In this document: positions 54,375 through 63,088 of the stretch, in pieces
Layout of the letters: every line of letters begins with the position of its first letter
How positions within the stretch are numbered: the stretch's first letter is position 1
DNA from: Variovorax jilinensis
GTDB taxonomy: Bacteria > Pseudomonadota > Gammaproteobacteria > Burkholderiales > Burkholderiaceae_C
NCBI RefSeq assembly: GCF_030316885.1
Contig: NZ_JASZYQ010000001.1
Span: 1,302,001-1,366,000, forward strand
Reading direction: 5' to 3'
DNA: 64,000 nucleotides
Notes under the pieces: model-generated
What the model was told of the DNA's origin: nothing
Database searches by the model: none
Seen by the model: only the letters and a program-made list of their open reading frames with translations
Position numbers and translations under genes: made by a program

Positions 54375-54587
54375 TGGCTTCTCCGCGGCTGTTGGAAACG
54401 GTGGCAATGGTGCCACCCGTCTGCGCAGTTTGGTAGCACCAGGCACCACGATCCCTCGCCGTCATGCGACCGCGCATGGCCGAACCGCGTCGTCGTTGGG
54501 TCGAAGCCCACTGTCCGCAACCGCTGCAGAGCCTTCTCAGCTGCCCGGATTGGCCAACCAGGCCACGCGGAACGCGCCAGACCTCGC

Positions 54588-55508
54588 CTATTGGCGAAGC
54601 TCCGGAAGTCGTCGCGCCACCTCCACGATCTGCTCGCGCATCCAGGTCGTGCCCGGGTCGGAGTCCCGCAAGCTGTGCCATTGCAGCACTTCCGTCAGTC
54701 GGGGCGTGTTCATCGGAGGCGTGAGGACCTGGATCGGCATCGACTGTTCGACCTGCACGGCCAAGCGCGTCTGGATGGTTGCAATTCGTCGCGTGCCGAC
54801 GAGAAACCGCGGCATCAGGTTGAAGCCGTGCGTGATGACCTCGATGCGACGCGTGCGGCCGAATTCGTTGGCGTACCACTGTTCGAACCACGGGTTGCCG
54901 CCTTGCTCGTCCTGATAGACGACGTGGCCGAGTTCCTTGTATTGCTCCAGATCGATGCTGCCGCGAAGATCGGGATGCTGCTCGCAGGCGATCACGCGGT
55001 AGGTGTCTTCGAACAGAACCTGTTGGGGATGGGCATCGACCGCCAGATGGGCCGGCGTCACGAGGAAATCCGCGCGCCCCTGATCGAGGTCCGCCAGCAT
55101 CCCCGCGTGGGTCGGACGCAGGTCGAAGCTCAGGCCTGGCGCCACATGACTGACCCGCCGCAGCACCTCGGCAAGCAGCACGCGATCGACATAGTCGGAG
55201 GCGATGATGACGAAGTGACGCCGCGCCTCGGCCGGCTCGAAATCCGGCTTGATCGACAGGGTCGCATCGACGCGCAGGATGACGTCACGCACCGGCTGCA
55301 CCAGGCTCTCGGCCAGCGGCGTGAGCCGCATGCTGCGTCCCATCGCCACCAGCAAGGGGTCGCCGAAATGCTCACGCAGCCGCGCCAGCACGCCGCTGGT
55401 CGCCGACTGCGTCATGTGCAGGCGCTCGGAGGCACGGGTGACGTTTTGCTCGGCGAGCAGAACGTCCAGCGCGACGAGCAGGTTGAGGTCGATGCGCTGG
55501 TATCGCAT
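54588..55508 (-). CDS. LysR-family transcriptional regulator (NodD/NahR-like)
   Basis: A 306-residue LysR regulator. The DNA-binding part is RIDLNLLVALDVLLAEQNVTRASERLHMTQSATSGVLARLREHFGDPLLVAMGRSMRLTPLA. The effector domain shows FDLRPTHAGMLADLDQGRADFLVTPA, the pattern of the NodD/NahR/LinR branch, which often senses aromatic compounds. It lies 59 bp after the Bug gene in the same direction, so it is probably in the same operon (hydrolase, Bug, regulator). It may act on the divergent region at 57.9 kb. Confidence 0.93.
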   Translation of the reverse strand: MRYQRIDLNLLVALDVLLAEQNVTRASERLHMTQSATSGVLARLREHFGDPLLVAMGRSMRLTPLAESLVQPVRDVILRVDATLSIKPDFEPAEARRHFVIIASDYVDRVLLAEVLRRVSHVAPGLSFDLRPTHAGMLADLDQGRADFLVTPAHLAVDAHPQQVLFEDTYRVIACEQHPDLRGSIDLEQYKELGHVVYQDEQGGNPWFEQWYANEFGRTRRIEVITHGFNLMPRFLVGTRRIATIQTRLAVQVEQSMPIQVLTPPMNTPRLTEVLQWHSLRDSDPGTTWMREQIVEVARRLPELRQ

Positions 55509-55567
55509 GGGTGAATGCTTGAAGCCTTCGGCAAAGCGCCCATGATAGGGGCGCTGCGCGCAGGCTT

Positions 55568-56569
55568 TCAGTCGACGCGGATGTTCGCGGCCTGGATCAC
55601 CTGCCCCCAACGATGGGCCTCGCCCTGCATGAATTGGCCGAATTGCTCGGGCGTCTGCGGCGAGATGCCCAGGCCGAGCTCGGTATAGCGGGCGACGATG
55701 TCGGGTGATTTCAAGGCCTGGACGAGTTCCAGATGCAGGCGATCGACGATGGGACGCGGCGTGCCGGCGCGCACAACGACGCCGGTCCAGCCGAGCAGGT
55801 TCAAGGAGCCGTGACCGAGTTCGGCCAGCGTCGGTACCTGGGGCAGCAGGGCCACCCGCTGGTCGACCCCGACCACGGCCAGCGCGCGCAGCTTGCCGTC
55901 GCGCACCATCGGTGCACTGGAGGCGATCACGTCGCACATCACGTCGATGTGCCCGCCGATGAGGTCCTGCAGGGCCGGCGCGGCCCCCTTGTAGGCCACA
56001 TGTTCGTAGCGGCCGCCCGCCTCGCGCTGGAGCATGGCGCCGAAGACGTGGGGCGCGCTGCCGACGCCGTACGAGCCGTAGCTGACGCCCCTCTCGGTCT
56101 TCGCGGCCTTGACGAGATCGTCGAAGTTCTTGATCGGGCTCGATGCGCCGACGACCAGCAACGAGGGCGAGGTCAGAAGCCGGGTGACCGGACTGAAATC
56201 CTTCTGCATGTCGTAAGGCAGCTTCGCGTACAGGGCGGCATTCATCGAGAACGGGCCGATGTCGCCGTACAGCAGCGTGTAGCCGTCGGCGGGCTGCTGC
56301 TTCGCATAGGACACGCCGATCTGTCCCCCGGCGCCGGGCCGGTTGTCGACGATCACGGGAACCTTGAGACTTTCCGAGAGCTTTTGTGCCAGCGAGCGCG
56401 ACAGCGCATCGCCGAAGCCGCCCGTCGGATAGGGGACGACCCAGGCGATGGGCCGGCTCGGATAGGTGTCGGCGGCCCAGCCGGGCAGGGCGACGGCGGA
56501 GGCGCCGGCGGCGAGCAGGGTGCGCAGGACGTCGCGTCGGGCAGGCAGGTGGGAGTGGGTCAGGGTCAT
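55568..56569 (-). CDS. Bug-family periplasmic substrate-binding protein (TTT-type)
   Basis: A 333-residue Bug/TctC-like binding protein. The N-terminal ARRDVLRTLLAAGASAVALPGWA looks like a twin-arginine export signal. The mature part has YPSRPIAWVVPYPTGGFGDALSRSLAQKLSESLKVPVIVDNRPGAGGQIGVSYAKQQPADGYTLLYGDIG and PQVPTLAELG. It is placed between the hydrolase and LysR genes. No tctA or tctB is in the window. A run of 7-bp repeats lies 27-61 bp before the ATG. Confidence 0.9.
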   Translation of the reverse strand: MTLTHSHLPARRDVLRTLLAAGASAVALPGWAADTYPSRPIAWVVPYPTGGFGDALSRSLAQKLSESLKVPVIVDNRPGAGGQIGVSYAKQQPADGYTLLYGDIGPFSMNAALYAKLPYDMQKDFSPVTRLLTSPSLLVVGASSPIKNFDDLVKAAKTERGVSYGSYGVGSAPHVFGAMLQREAGGRYEHVAYKGAAPALQDLIGGHIDVMCDVIASSAPMVRDGKLRALAVVGVDQRVALLPQVPTLAELGHGSLNLLGWTGVVVRAGTPRPIVDRLHLELVQALKSPDIVARYTELGLGISPQTPEQFGQFMQGEAHRWGQVIQAANIRVD

Positions 56570-56595
56570 GGGATCCTCGAACGAAGTGACAAATC

Positions 56596-56630
56596 GAAAG
56601 GCGAAAGGCGAAAGGCGAAAGGCGAAAGGC
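56596..56630 (+). repeat. Five perfect 7-bp tandem repeats
   Basis: GAAAGGC is repeated five times (56596-56630) in the 100-bp gap between the hydrolase stop and the Bug start. On the Bug coding strand the unit is GCCTTTC. The array sits 27 bp upstream of the ATG, so it would be in the 5' part of that gene's leader or in the promoter spacer. Confidence 0.93.
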
Positions 56631-56669
56631 GAACGACGGCGCCATGCACGGTCGCGCCTGCAGGGACGG

Positions 56670-57827
56670 TCAGGCCGTGCGCGCGTCGAAGCGTTCGGCG
56701 ACCCAGTCGGCGATGTAATGGCCGGCGTTGATGCTGTTGTCGAAGCTGCTGTGCTGAATGCCGCCTTCGCGGGGCGTGAACACCTTCAGTTCGCGATCGG
56801 GGCTGTTGACCAGTTGCTCGTAGGTGCGGTGCGCCCAGGCCAGCGGGATCTGCTTGTCGGATTCACCGTGCGTCACCAGAAAGGGCACCCGGATGCGATC
56901 CAGGATGCCGTCCAGATGGACCTTCTCTGCAATGCGAAGGAAGTCGTCCATGTCCTTCGCGCCCCAGACCCAGCGCACGTGCTCCCAGTAGTGCGGCACG
57001 GGCATCGCGCCTTCTCGCGCCAACCGGCGCTTCTGCACATCGCGCCAGTCATGGTTCGCGCCCCACACCACGCCGAGCGCGAAGCGTGGCTCGAAGGCCA
57101 CGGCGCGAGGGCAGTAGTAGCCGCCGAGCGACACGCCTTCCAGGCCGATGCGCGTGGCGTCGATGTCTGCGCGCGCCTCGAGCCAATCGACCACGGGGCT
57201 GGCCCAGGCCTCGCTGTCGTAGCGCGCCGTCAGGCCGTGCAGGCGCAGCGCCTCGCCCGTGCCGGGCTGGTCGATCACGAGCGACGACACGCCGCGTTTC
57301 GCGAGCCAGTGGGGCAAGCCGACGCGGTATTTCATCTCCTTCGTGCTGTCGAGGCCGTTGACCTGCACGAGCACCGGTGCCGGCCCCGATACGGCTTCGG
57401 CGCGCACGTACAGACCGGCGATCACGCTTTCGCCATAGGGAATCTCGACGCGCTCGCAGTTGTCGTGCGAGAGGCGCACGCCACGCTGGAAGGCGTCGAG
57501 CATCCGCGCATAGAGCGCCGCGCGACCTGGCGCTCCGTGCGCCTGCATGCGCTCGGCGGTGAGGAAGTACACCGCGGCGCGCGACAGCTTCTCACCGGCC
57601 GACAGCAGGCGTCCGTGCGACTCGTCTTCTCGCGCCAGCAGGCAGAGCTTGTCGCCCATCGCCACCCAGGAATCGAGGAAGGCGCGCGTGCCCTCGTCGT
57701 CGGCCTGCGTGGCGGCGGCCTGCAGTGGCGCGCACATCTCCTCGATCTCGCCTATTCGCGCGCCCATCTCGAGCGCGAGATCGACCGACAGGTTCCAGAC
57801 GTAGTTGGTGGGGAAGTAACGGAACAC
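56670..57827 (-). CDS. Alpha/beta hydrolase (2,6-dihydroxypseudooxynicotine hydrolase-like)
   Basis: A 385-residue hydrolase beginning at a GTG. An N-terminal helical cap of about 130 residues (FRYFPTNYVWNLSVDLALEMGARI) is followed by the alpha/beta core. Catalytic residues: nucleophile Ser in GLEGVSLGGYYCPRA, acid Asp in VTHGESDKQIP and His in GGIQHSSFDN. This cap plus core layout is that of the DUF1100/FrsA-like and C-C-bond-cleaving nicotine-pathway hydrolases, which split a side chain from a 1,3-diketone-type substrate. The actual substrate is unknown. It is divergent from the SMP-30 gene and upstream of a Bug gene. Confidence 0.85.
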   Translation of the reverse strand: MFRYFPTNYVWNLSVDLALEMGARIGEIEEMCAPLQAAATQADDEGTRAFLDSWVAMGDKLCLLAREDESHGRLLSAGEKLSRAAVYFLTAERMQAHGAPGRAALYARMLDAFQRGVRLSHDNCERVEIPYGESVIAGLYVRAEAVSGPAPVLVQVNGLDSTKEMKYRVGLPHWLAKRGVSSLVIDQPGTGEALRLHGLTARYDSEAWASPVVDWLEARADIDATRIGLEGVSLGGYYCPRAVAFEPRFALGVVWGANHDWRDVQKRRLAREGAMPVPHYWEHVRWVWGAKDMDDFLRIAEKVHLDGILDRIRVPFLVTHGESDKQIPLAWAHRTYEQLVNSPDRELKVFTPREGGIQHSSFDNSINAGHYIADWVAERFDARTA

Positions 57828-57910
57828 GGTGCTTGTCTCGATTCTTGTTCTGCTGAAGGAGCGGCAGCTTAGTCGCGCCGTACGGCACCGGGAAACAGAG
57901 TCTGCCGATA

Positions 57911-57937
57911 CCTGCCATCGCCGGGCGCGATGGCAGG
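57911..57937. promoter_or_regulatory. Perfect 11-bp inverted repeat in the divergent catabolic promoter region
   Basis: CCTGCCATCGC (57911-57921) and GCGATGGCAGG (57927-57937) are exact inverted copies separated by five bases. A second half-site GCGATGGCTGG occurs at 57971-57981, 44 bp from the first (about four helical turns). The element lies between the divergent hydrolase (start 57827) and SMP-30 (start 58036) genes. It is a good candidate operator, or alternatively an RNA hairpin. Confidence 0.6.
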
Positions 57938-58035
57938 GCAATCGATGCGGGCTTACCCCTATGCGGCAAAGCGATGGCTGGGATCGCCAAAGTCGATTTC
58001 CCGAATCGGACAGTGCTGCATAGCATCGCGCCCCG

Positions 58036-59076
58036 ATGAACAGATCACATGTCTCCAACAACCCCTTGAAGGGCTGGCAGGTGGATCGCGCCGCGATCCG
58101 CCATGTGGGCCACGACCTGCAGCGCCCCGAGTGCGTTCTGGCCGAGCGCGACGGCACGCTGTGGGCTGCCGACGCCCGTGGCGGCGTGATGCGCATCGGC
58201 AGCGACCGCGCGCAAGAGCTAGTGACGCCACGAGTGGCCGCCGAGCCCTCGCAGGAAGGTTTCGAGGCCCGCTATGTCGATGCCCAGGGATCGTTGCCCA
58301 ACGGGCTCGCCTTCGACGCCCATGGCGACTTCCTGATCGCCAACTGGGGCACCGATGCCATCGAGCGCATGGACCGCACCGGAGCGCTCAACACCCTGCA
58401 CGATCGGATCGACGGCGAACCACTGGGCAAGGCCAATTTCGTCTTGCGGGACCGAAAGGGCCGCATCTGGTTCACGGTCACCACGCGCCAGGCGCCGTGG
58501 ACCCGCCAGCTCCAGACCAAGGACCACGACGGCTACATCGGACTGATCGACGAGGGTGGCTGCAGGATGGTCGCGCAAGGCTTCTGCGGCACCAACGAGA
58601 TCCGCTTCGATGCCGACGAGGATTGGCTCTACGTGGTCGAGAGCACCGGCAGGCGCATCTCCCGGCTGCGTGTCGGCGAGAACGGCGCGTTGACCGACCG
58701 CGAGGTCTACGGCCCCGGGCAGTTGCCGGGCTTTCCCGATGGTTTCGCGTTCGATGCCTTCGGCAACCTCTGGGTGACGCTGATCTTCAGCGACGAACTG
58801 GTGGCGATCACGCCCGAAGGCGAACTGCTCACGCTGCTCGACGACAGCACGCCGGACACCAAGCAGCGCATGCTCGACGCCTTCGATGCCGGCGGGCTCA
58901 CGCCCGAGATCCTCGCGGCGACCCACGGAACCCTCGCACCCTGGATGGCCAGCATCACCTTCGGCGGACCGGATCTGCGCACGGTCTATCTCGGCAGCCT
59001 GCGCGGCTCGACCCTGCCGAGCTTCCGCTCGCCCGTTGCGGGCTTGCCCATGGTGCACTGGGACGAGGTGCGCTGA
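58036..59076 (+). CDS. SMP-30/gluconolactonase-family protein
   Basis: A 346-residue six-bladed beta-propeller of the SMP-30/Gnl/LRE family. Metal ligands expected for the family are visible: Glu in PECVLAERDGTLWAAD, Asn in NGLAFDAHGDFLIANWG, and Asp in FPDGFAFDAFGNLWVT. These enzymes open lactones (gluconolactone, xylonolactone or ring-fission lactones) using a divalent metal. The start at 58036 is followed by the FAH-family gene after 34 bp, so the two are surely cotranscribed. It probably works on the product of another enzyme in this locus. Confidence 0.88.
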   Translation: MNRSHVSNNPLKGWQVDRAAIRHVGHDLQRPECVLAERDGTLWAADARGGVMRIGSDRAQELVTPRVAAEPSQEGFEARYVDAQGSLPNGLAFDAHGDFLIANWGTDAIERMDRTGALNTLHDRIDGEPLGKANFVLRDRKGRIWFTVTTRQAPWTRQLQTKDHDGYIGLIDEGGCRMVAQGFCGTNEIRFDADEDWLYVVESTGRRISRLRVGENGALTDREVYGPGQLPGFPDGFAFDAFGNLWVTLIFSDELVAITPEGELLTLLDDSTPDTKQRMLDAFDAGGLTPEILAATHGTLAPWMASITFGGPDLRTVYLGSLRGSTLPSFRSPVAGLPMVHWDEVR

Positions 59077-59110
59077 GGCGTTCGCGCATTCGCCAAGACT
59101 GGAGACAAGA

Positions 59111-60124
59111 ATGAAACTCGCCACCCTGAAGCATCCTCGCCACCGAGATGGCCGGCTGGTCGTCGTCTCGCGCGACCTGCGGCGCGCCGTGGCCGCCGAC
59201 GACATCGCCCCGACCTTGCTCGACGCCATCGAAACGTGGAGCGCCTGTCACCAGGCGCTGCAACAGCGCTACGCCGCGCTCAATTCCGACCAGGCGCCCG
59301 AAGCCTTCGACTTCGATCCGCGCCAGGCGGCCGCGCCCTTGCCGCGCTCGCCGCAGTGGTGCGACGGCTCGGCCTTCCTGCACCACGGGCGCCTGATGGA
59401 GCGAGCCTTCAACACGCCGCCTATCCCCGAGTTCGACACCGTTCCGGTGATGTACCAGGGTGCGAGCGATGATTTTCTCGGGCCGCACGACGCCGTGCCG
59501 CTGCCGGACGAGGCGCACGGGATCGATTTCGAAGGCGAGTTCGGCGTCGTGCTCGACAGCGTGCCGATGGGCGTGACGCCCGCGGCGGCGCTCGACCGCA
59601 TCCGGCTGCTGGTGCAGATCAACGACTGGAGCCTGCGCGCGCTCGGGCCGCGCGAGATGAGGTCGGGCTTCGGCTTCCTGCAGGCCAAGCCGTCCACTGC
59701 CTTTGCGCCGGTCGCGATCACGCCGGACGAACTCGGAGACGCCTGGCGCGACGGCCGCGTGCAGTTGCGGCTGCACGTGGACTGGAACGGCCAGTGGTTC
59801 GGGCATGCGCATGGCGGCGCGATGAACTTCCATTTCGGCGAGTTGGTCGCCCATGCGGCACGCACGCGCAGGCTCTCGGCCGGGACCGTGATCGGCTCCG
59901 GCACCGTCTCGAATGCCGAGCGCGAGGCCGGGTCATCTTGCATCGCCGAGCGCCGGGTGCTCGAGATGCTCGACCAGGGCGAGGCCCGGACAGGCTTCAT
60001 GCGTTTCGGCGACACGGTGCGCATGGAGGCGCGCTTCGAAGGGACCGAGGGCGGCGCCGACGCGCAGGCGCCGTTCGGCGTGATCGAGCAACGCGTGGTG
60101 CGCGACGGGTCCGGCCAGGCATGA
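59111..60124 (+). CDS. Fumarylacetoacetate hydrolase-family protein
   Basis: A 337-residue FAH-family enzyme. The C-terminal catalytic domain shows metal-binding GIDFEGEFGVVLD (paired Glu), LVQINDWSLRALGPREMRSGFGFLQAKPSTAFAPVAITPDEL, and RRLSAGTVIGSGTVSN, all conserved. The N-terminal part has MKLATLKHPRHRDGRLVVVSRD. Members cleave C-C bonds of acylpyruvates or dehydrate/decarboxylate sugar acids. The ATG follows a GGAGAC site. It overlaps the next gene by 4 bp (ATGA). It may be the C-C cleaving or isomerising step of the locus. Confidence 0.9.
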   Translation: MKLATLKHPRHRDGRLVVVSRDLRRAVAADDIAPTLLDAIETWSACHQALQQRYAALNSDQAPEAFDFDPRQAAAPLPRSPQWCDGSAFLHHGRLMERAFNTPPIPEFDTVPVMYQGASDDFLGPHDAVPLPDEAHGIDFEGEFGVVLDSVPMGVTPAAALDRIRLLVQINDWSLRALGPREMRSGFGFLQAKPSTAFAPVAITPDELGDAWRDGRVQLRLHVDWNGQWFGHAHGGAMNFHFGELVAHAARTRRLSAGTVIGSGTVSNAEREAGSSCIAERRVLEMLDQGEARTGFMRFGDTVRMEARFEGTEGGADAQAPFGVIEQRVVRDGSGQA

Positions 60125-61119
60125 AGCGTGTGCTGATCACCGGTGCGGCGGGATTCGTCGGTGGCCTGCTTGCGCGCAGGCTGAGCGCGGCGGACGCCGG
60201 CATCGAGCAACTGGTGCTGGCCGATCGCGCGAGCGCTTCGGTCACAGGATCGGCGCGCTGGATCGAAGGTGATCTGGCCGATCCCGCCTTTGTCGATCGC
60301 CTGGCGGCCGAGCGTTGCGACACCGTGTTCCAGCTGGCCAGCCAGCCCGGCGGCCAGGCAGAGCGGGAGCCGGCGCGCGGCCGGCGCATCAACCTCGACG
60401 CCACGCTCGATCTGTTCGAGGCGGTGGCGAGCGCGGGCACCGAGCACGGAGCGCGACCGGTGATGGTCTTCGCGAGCTCCATCGCCGTCTATGGCACCGG
60501 GCTGACCGCGCAGGTCGATGACCGGACGCCGCTGCATCCGGCGCTGAGCTACGGTGCGCACAAGCGCATGGCCGAGATCGCGCTTGCCGACTTCGTGCGC
60601 CGAGGCGAACTCGAGGGCTGCAGCCTTCGCCTGCCCGGCATCGTGGCACGGCCCCGTGGTCCCGCGGGGCAGGCTTCGGCGTTCATGAGCGAACTGATGC
60701 ACGCCTTGGCGGCCGGCGAACGCTTCGTCTGTCCGGTGTCGGCACAAGCCAGTGCCTGGTGGATGTCCGGCGAATGCGCGGTGCGCAATCTGCTGCATGC
60801 GGCACGTCTCGACGCCAGCGCCCAGCAGCCAGGTCGCACTTGGCAGTTGCCGGTCCTTCGGCTGTCTCTGGCGCAGGTGGTGGATGCGCTCGCGCAGCGA
60901 TTCGGCGACGGCCGCCGGCGGCTGGTCGAGTACCAGCCCGACGACGCGCTCGAGGCCATCTTCGGACGCTATCCGCCGCTCGACGATCGCTTGGCGCGCG
61001 TCGCAGGCTTCGTCGACGACGCGACGCCGGCGCTGTTGATTGCCAATGCATTGCAGGCGCACGAACCCCTGCTTACAACGACTCAAGGAGACAACCATGA
61101 CCGAACCCCACATCCATGA
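60121..61119 (+). CDS. NAD-dependent epimerase/dehydratase (D-erythronate dehydrogenase-like)
   Basis: A 332-residue extended short-chain dehydrogenase. The NAD site MKRVLITGAAGFVGGLLARRL, the catalytic Ser in VFASSIAVYGTG, and the Tyr-x3-Lys in LSYGAHKRMAEIALADF are intact. The substrate region LPGIVARPRGPAGQASAFMSELMHALAAGERFVCPVS resembles the DenD branch (D-erythronate 2-dehydrogenase) and related UDP-sugar epimerases. It overlaps the FAH gene by 4 bp and the next Bug gene by 23 bp. DenD genes elsewhere sit with sugar-acid catabolism. Confidence 0.88.
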   Translation: MKRVLITGAAGFVGGLLARRLSAADAGIEQLVLADRASASVTGSARWIEGDLADPAFVDRLAAERCDTVFQLASQPGGQAEREPARGRRINLDATLDLFEAVASAGTEHGARPVMVFASSIAVYGTGLTAQVDDRTPLHPALSYGAHKRMAEIALADFVRRGELEGCSLRLPGIVARPRGPAGQASAFMSELMHALAAGERFVCPVSAQASAWWMSGECAVRNLLHAARLDASAQQPGRTWQLPVLRLSLAQVVDALAQRFGDGRRRLVEYQPDDALEAIFGRYPPLDDRLARVAGFVDDATPALLIANALQAHEPLLTTTQGDNHDRTPHP

Positions 61120-62110
61120 CGCCGCGCGCCGCGTCTTCCTGCGCGCGGTCGCCAGTGGCGCCGTCGCCAGCGCCTTCGCGGGTACCGGCGTCGCGCACGC
61201 CGCTGCCTATCCCGACAAGCCGGTGCGCATCATCCTGCCGTTCGCGGTCGGCGGCAGCGCCGATGCGGTGGCACGGTTGCTCGCGAACAAGCTCGCCGAG
61301 CGGTTCAAGCAGCCCTTCGTCATCGAGGCCAAGCCCGGCGCCAACGGCACCATCGCCGCCGACTACGTCGCCAAATCGGCGCCCGACGGCTACACGCTGC
61401 TGCTCAACAGTTCGGCACAAGCCATCAATCCGACGCTCTATCCCAAGCTTCCCTTCGACCCCGTGAACGCCTTTGCACCGGTGGCACAGGTGGTGCAGCC
61501 CGGGCCGTTCGTGATCGTCGTCAACGCGCAGCTGCCGATTCGCGACCTGCGTGAACTCATCGCCTACGCCAAGGCGAGGCCGGGATCGATCAGCTACGGC
61601 TCGGCCGGCATCGGCAATTCGCTGCACCTGGGCGGCGAGATGCTGGCGCAGGCGGCAGGCATCGAACTGCTGCATGTGCCCTACAAGGGAGCGGCTTCGA
61701 TCGTGAACGACCTGGTCGGCGGCCAGATCCAGCTCATGCTCAACAGCTGGCTCGCGGTGCAGCCCTTCGTCGAAAGCGGCAAGCTGCGCGCCATCGCCCA
61801 GACCGGGCTGCAGCGCTCGTCGGCCATGCCCGACATTCCCACGGTGGCGGAGTCGGGCTTTCCGGGCTTCGAGTTCACGAGCTGGTTCGGACTCTGGGCG
61901 CCTGCTGGCACGCCGGCAGCCATCGTGGACACGCTCAACGCCGGCACCCGCTGGGCCATGGGGCAGCCCGACGTGCTCGAGCGGCTGGCGCCGTTCGGCA
62001 CCGGCGCGCCGCAACCGCTGTCGCCGGCGGAATTCGGTCGCTTCACGAGTGCCGAGATCGATCGCTATGCGCGCGTGATCCGCAAGGCGCGCATCACGGC
62101 GGACAGCTGA
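61097..62110 (+). CDS. Bug-family periplasmic substrate-binding protein (TTT-type)
   Basis: A 337-residue Bug/TctC-like binding protein. The N-terminus ARRVFLRAVASGAVASAFAGTGVAHA looks like a twin-arginine signal. The mature domain includes YPDKPVRIILPFAVGGSADAVARLLANKLAERFKQPFVIEAKPGANGTIAADYVAKSAPDGYTLLLNSSAQAINPTLYPKLPFDPVNAF and PDIPTVAESGFPGFEF. The ATG at 61097 has an AAGGAGA site, even though it lies within the end of the preceding gene. It is the third Bug protein in the window. Confidence 0.92.
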   Translation: MTEPHIHDAARRVFLRAVASGAVASAFAGTGVAHAAAYPDKPVRIILPFAVGGSADAVARLLANKLAERFKQPFVIEAKPGANGTIAADYVAKSAPDGYTLLLNSSAQAINPTLYPKLPFDPVNAFAPVAQVVQPGPFVIVVNAQLPIRDLRELIAYAKARPGSISYGSAGIGNSLHLGGEMLAQAAGIELLHVPYKGAASIVNDLVGGQIQLMLNSWLAVQPFVESGKLRAIAQTGLQRSSAMPDIPTVAESGFPGFEFTSWFGLWAPAGTPAAIVDTLNAGTRWAMGQPDVLERLAPFGTGAPQPLSPAEFGRFTSAEIDRYARVIRKARITADS

Positions 62111-62137
62111 CATCCACACATCCAGGAGACAACTCCC

Positions 62138-63088
62138 ATGACCACTTTCATCCGTCGCCGCCTGCTGGGCCTTTCGTGCCTGCTGTCTCTCACGCTGGCC
62201 GCTGGCCTTGCGCAGGCGCAGCCCAAGCCGATGCCGATCACGGTGAGCTACACCGCGACGCCGGAATTCGGCGCCATCTTCATCGCCAAGGAAGAGGGAT
62301 TCTTCGCGCGCCGCGGACTCGACGTCACGCTCCAGCTCATCCCGGTCAGCCCCAATGTTCCCGCGGCCGTGATGTCGAAGTCGGTGCAGATCGGCGGCAC
62401 GACGCCGCCCGTGCTGCTGCAGGCGATCGACAGCGGACTCGATCTGGTGGCGGTGGCCGGCGGTGGCGTCTACGAGAAGAGTTCGCGCGGCGTCGGGCTG
62501 GTCGCGCGCAACGGCGTGACGGTCAACGCTCCGGCCGACCTGGTCGGCAAGAAGGTCGGCGTGCCGGGCTTCAATGCGACCATCCACCTCCTGGTGCGCA
62601 AGTGGCTGATGGACCACGGCGTCGATCCGAAGAAGGTCACTTTCGTCGAGGTCGCGATTCCGCAGATGCCCGATGTGCTGAAGGGCGGCAGCGTCGACGT
62701 GGTCGCCACGGCCGAGCCCTTCGTCGGGCGCATCGTGCAGGGGCAGATCGGCACGGCCGTGCCGGCGTTCTCCAATGACCTGGCCAATGGCTTCTCGTCG
62801 GTGCTCTATGTCTCCACGCGGCAGTGGGCGGTGGCGAATCCGGAGATCGTCAAGGCCTTCCGCGACGCGCTGCAGGAGGCGGTGAGCTTCGGCAATGCCA
62901 ACAAGGACAAGGGCTATGAAGACATCGGCAAGTACTTCAAGGTGCCGCCGCCGGTGCTGCGCGCCACGCCTTGGCCGAACTGGGTCGCGACGTTGAAGGA
63001 CGACCACCTGCGCTTCTGGGTCGACACCATGCGCAGCCAGGACATGCTGAAGAAGCAGCCCATGCTGGGCTCGGCCATCCTGCCATGA
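62138..63088 (+). CDS. ABC transporter substrate-binding protein (nitrate/sulfonate/taurine type, NMT1-like)
   Basis: A 316-residue periplasmic binding protein. The signal peptide is [23 protein letters not shown]. The NMT1/SsuA-type pattern [34 protein letters not shown], and [25 protein letters not shown] in the region after, is present. The ligand class of the family includes sulfonates, pyrimidine precursors, phthalate and other aromatic acids; nothing here fixes it. It overlaps the ATPase gene by 4 bp and follows the Bug gene after 27 bp. Confidence 0.9.
   Translation: MTTFIRRRLLGLSCLLSLTLAAGLAQAQPKPMPITVSYTATPEFGAIFIAKEEGFFARRGLDVTLQLIPVSPNVPAAVMSKSVQIGGTTPPVLLQAIDSGLDLVAVAGGGVYEKSSRGVGLVARNGVTVNAPADLVGKKVGVPGFNATIHLLVRKWLMDHGVDPKKVTFVEVAIPQMPDVLKGGSVDVVATAEPFVGRIVQGQIGTAVPAFSNDLANGFSSVLYVSTRQWAVANPEIVKAFRDALQEAVSFGNANKDKGYEDIGKYFKVPPPVLRATPWPNWVATLKDDHLRFWVDTMRSQDMLKKQPMLGSAILP

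Noticed and set aside
54450..54587. Gene in the gap between the RidA-like and LysR genes
   Set aside because: Only arginine-rich frames are open there, with no family features; 138 bp of apparently non-coding DNA.
56596..56630. CRISPR array
   Set aside because: The repeat unit is 7 bp with no spacers; it is a simple tandem repeat and no cas genes are near.
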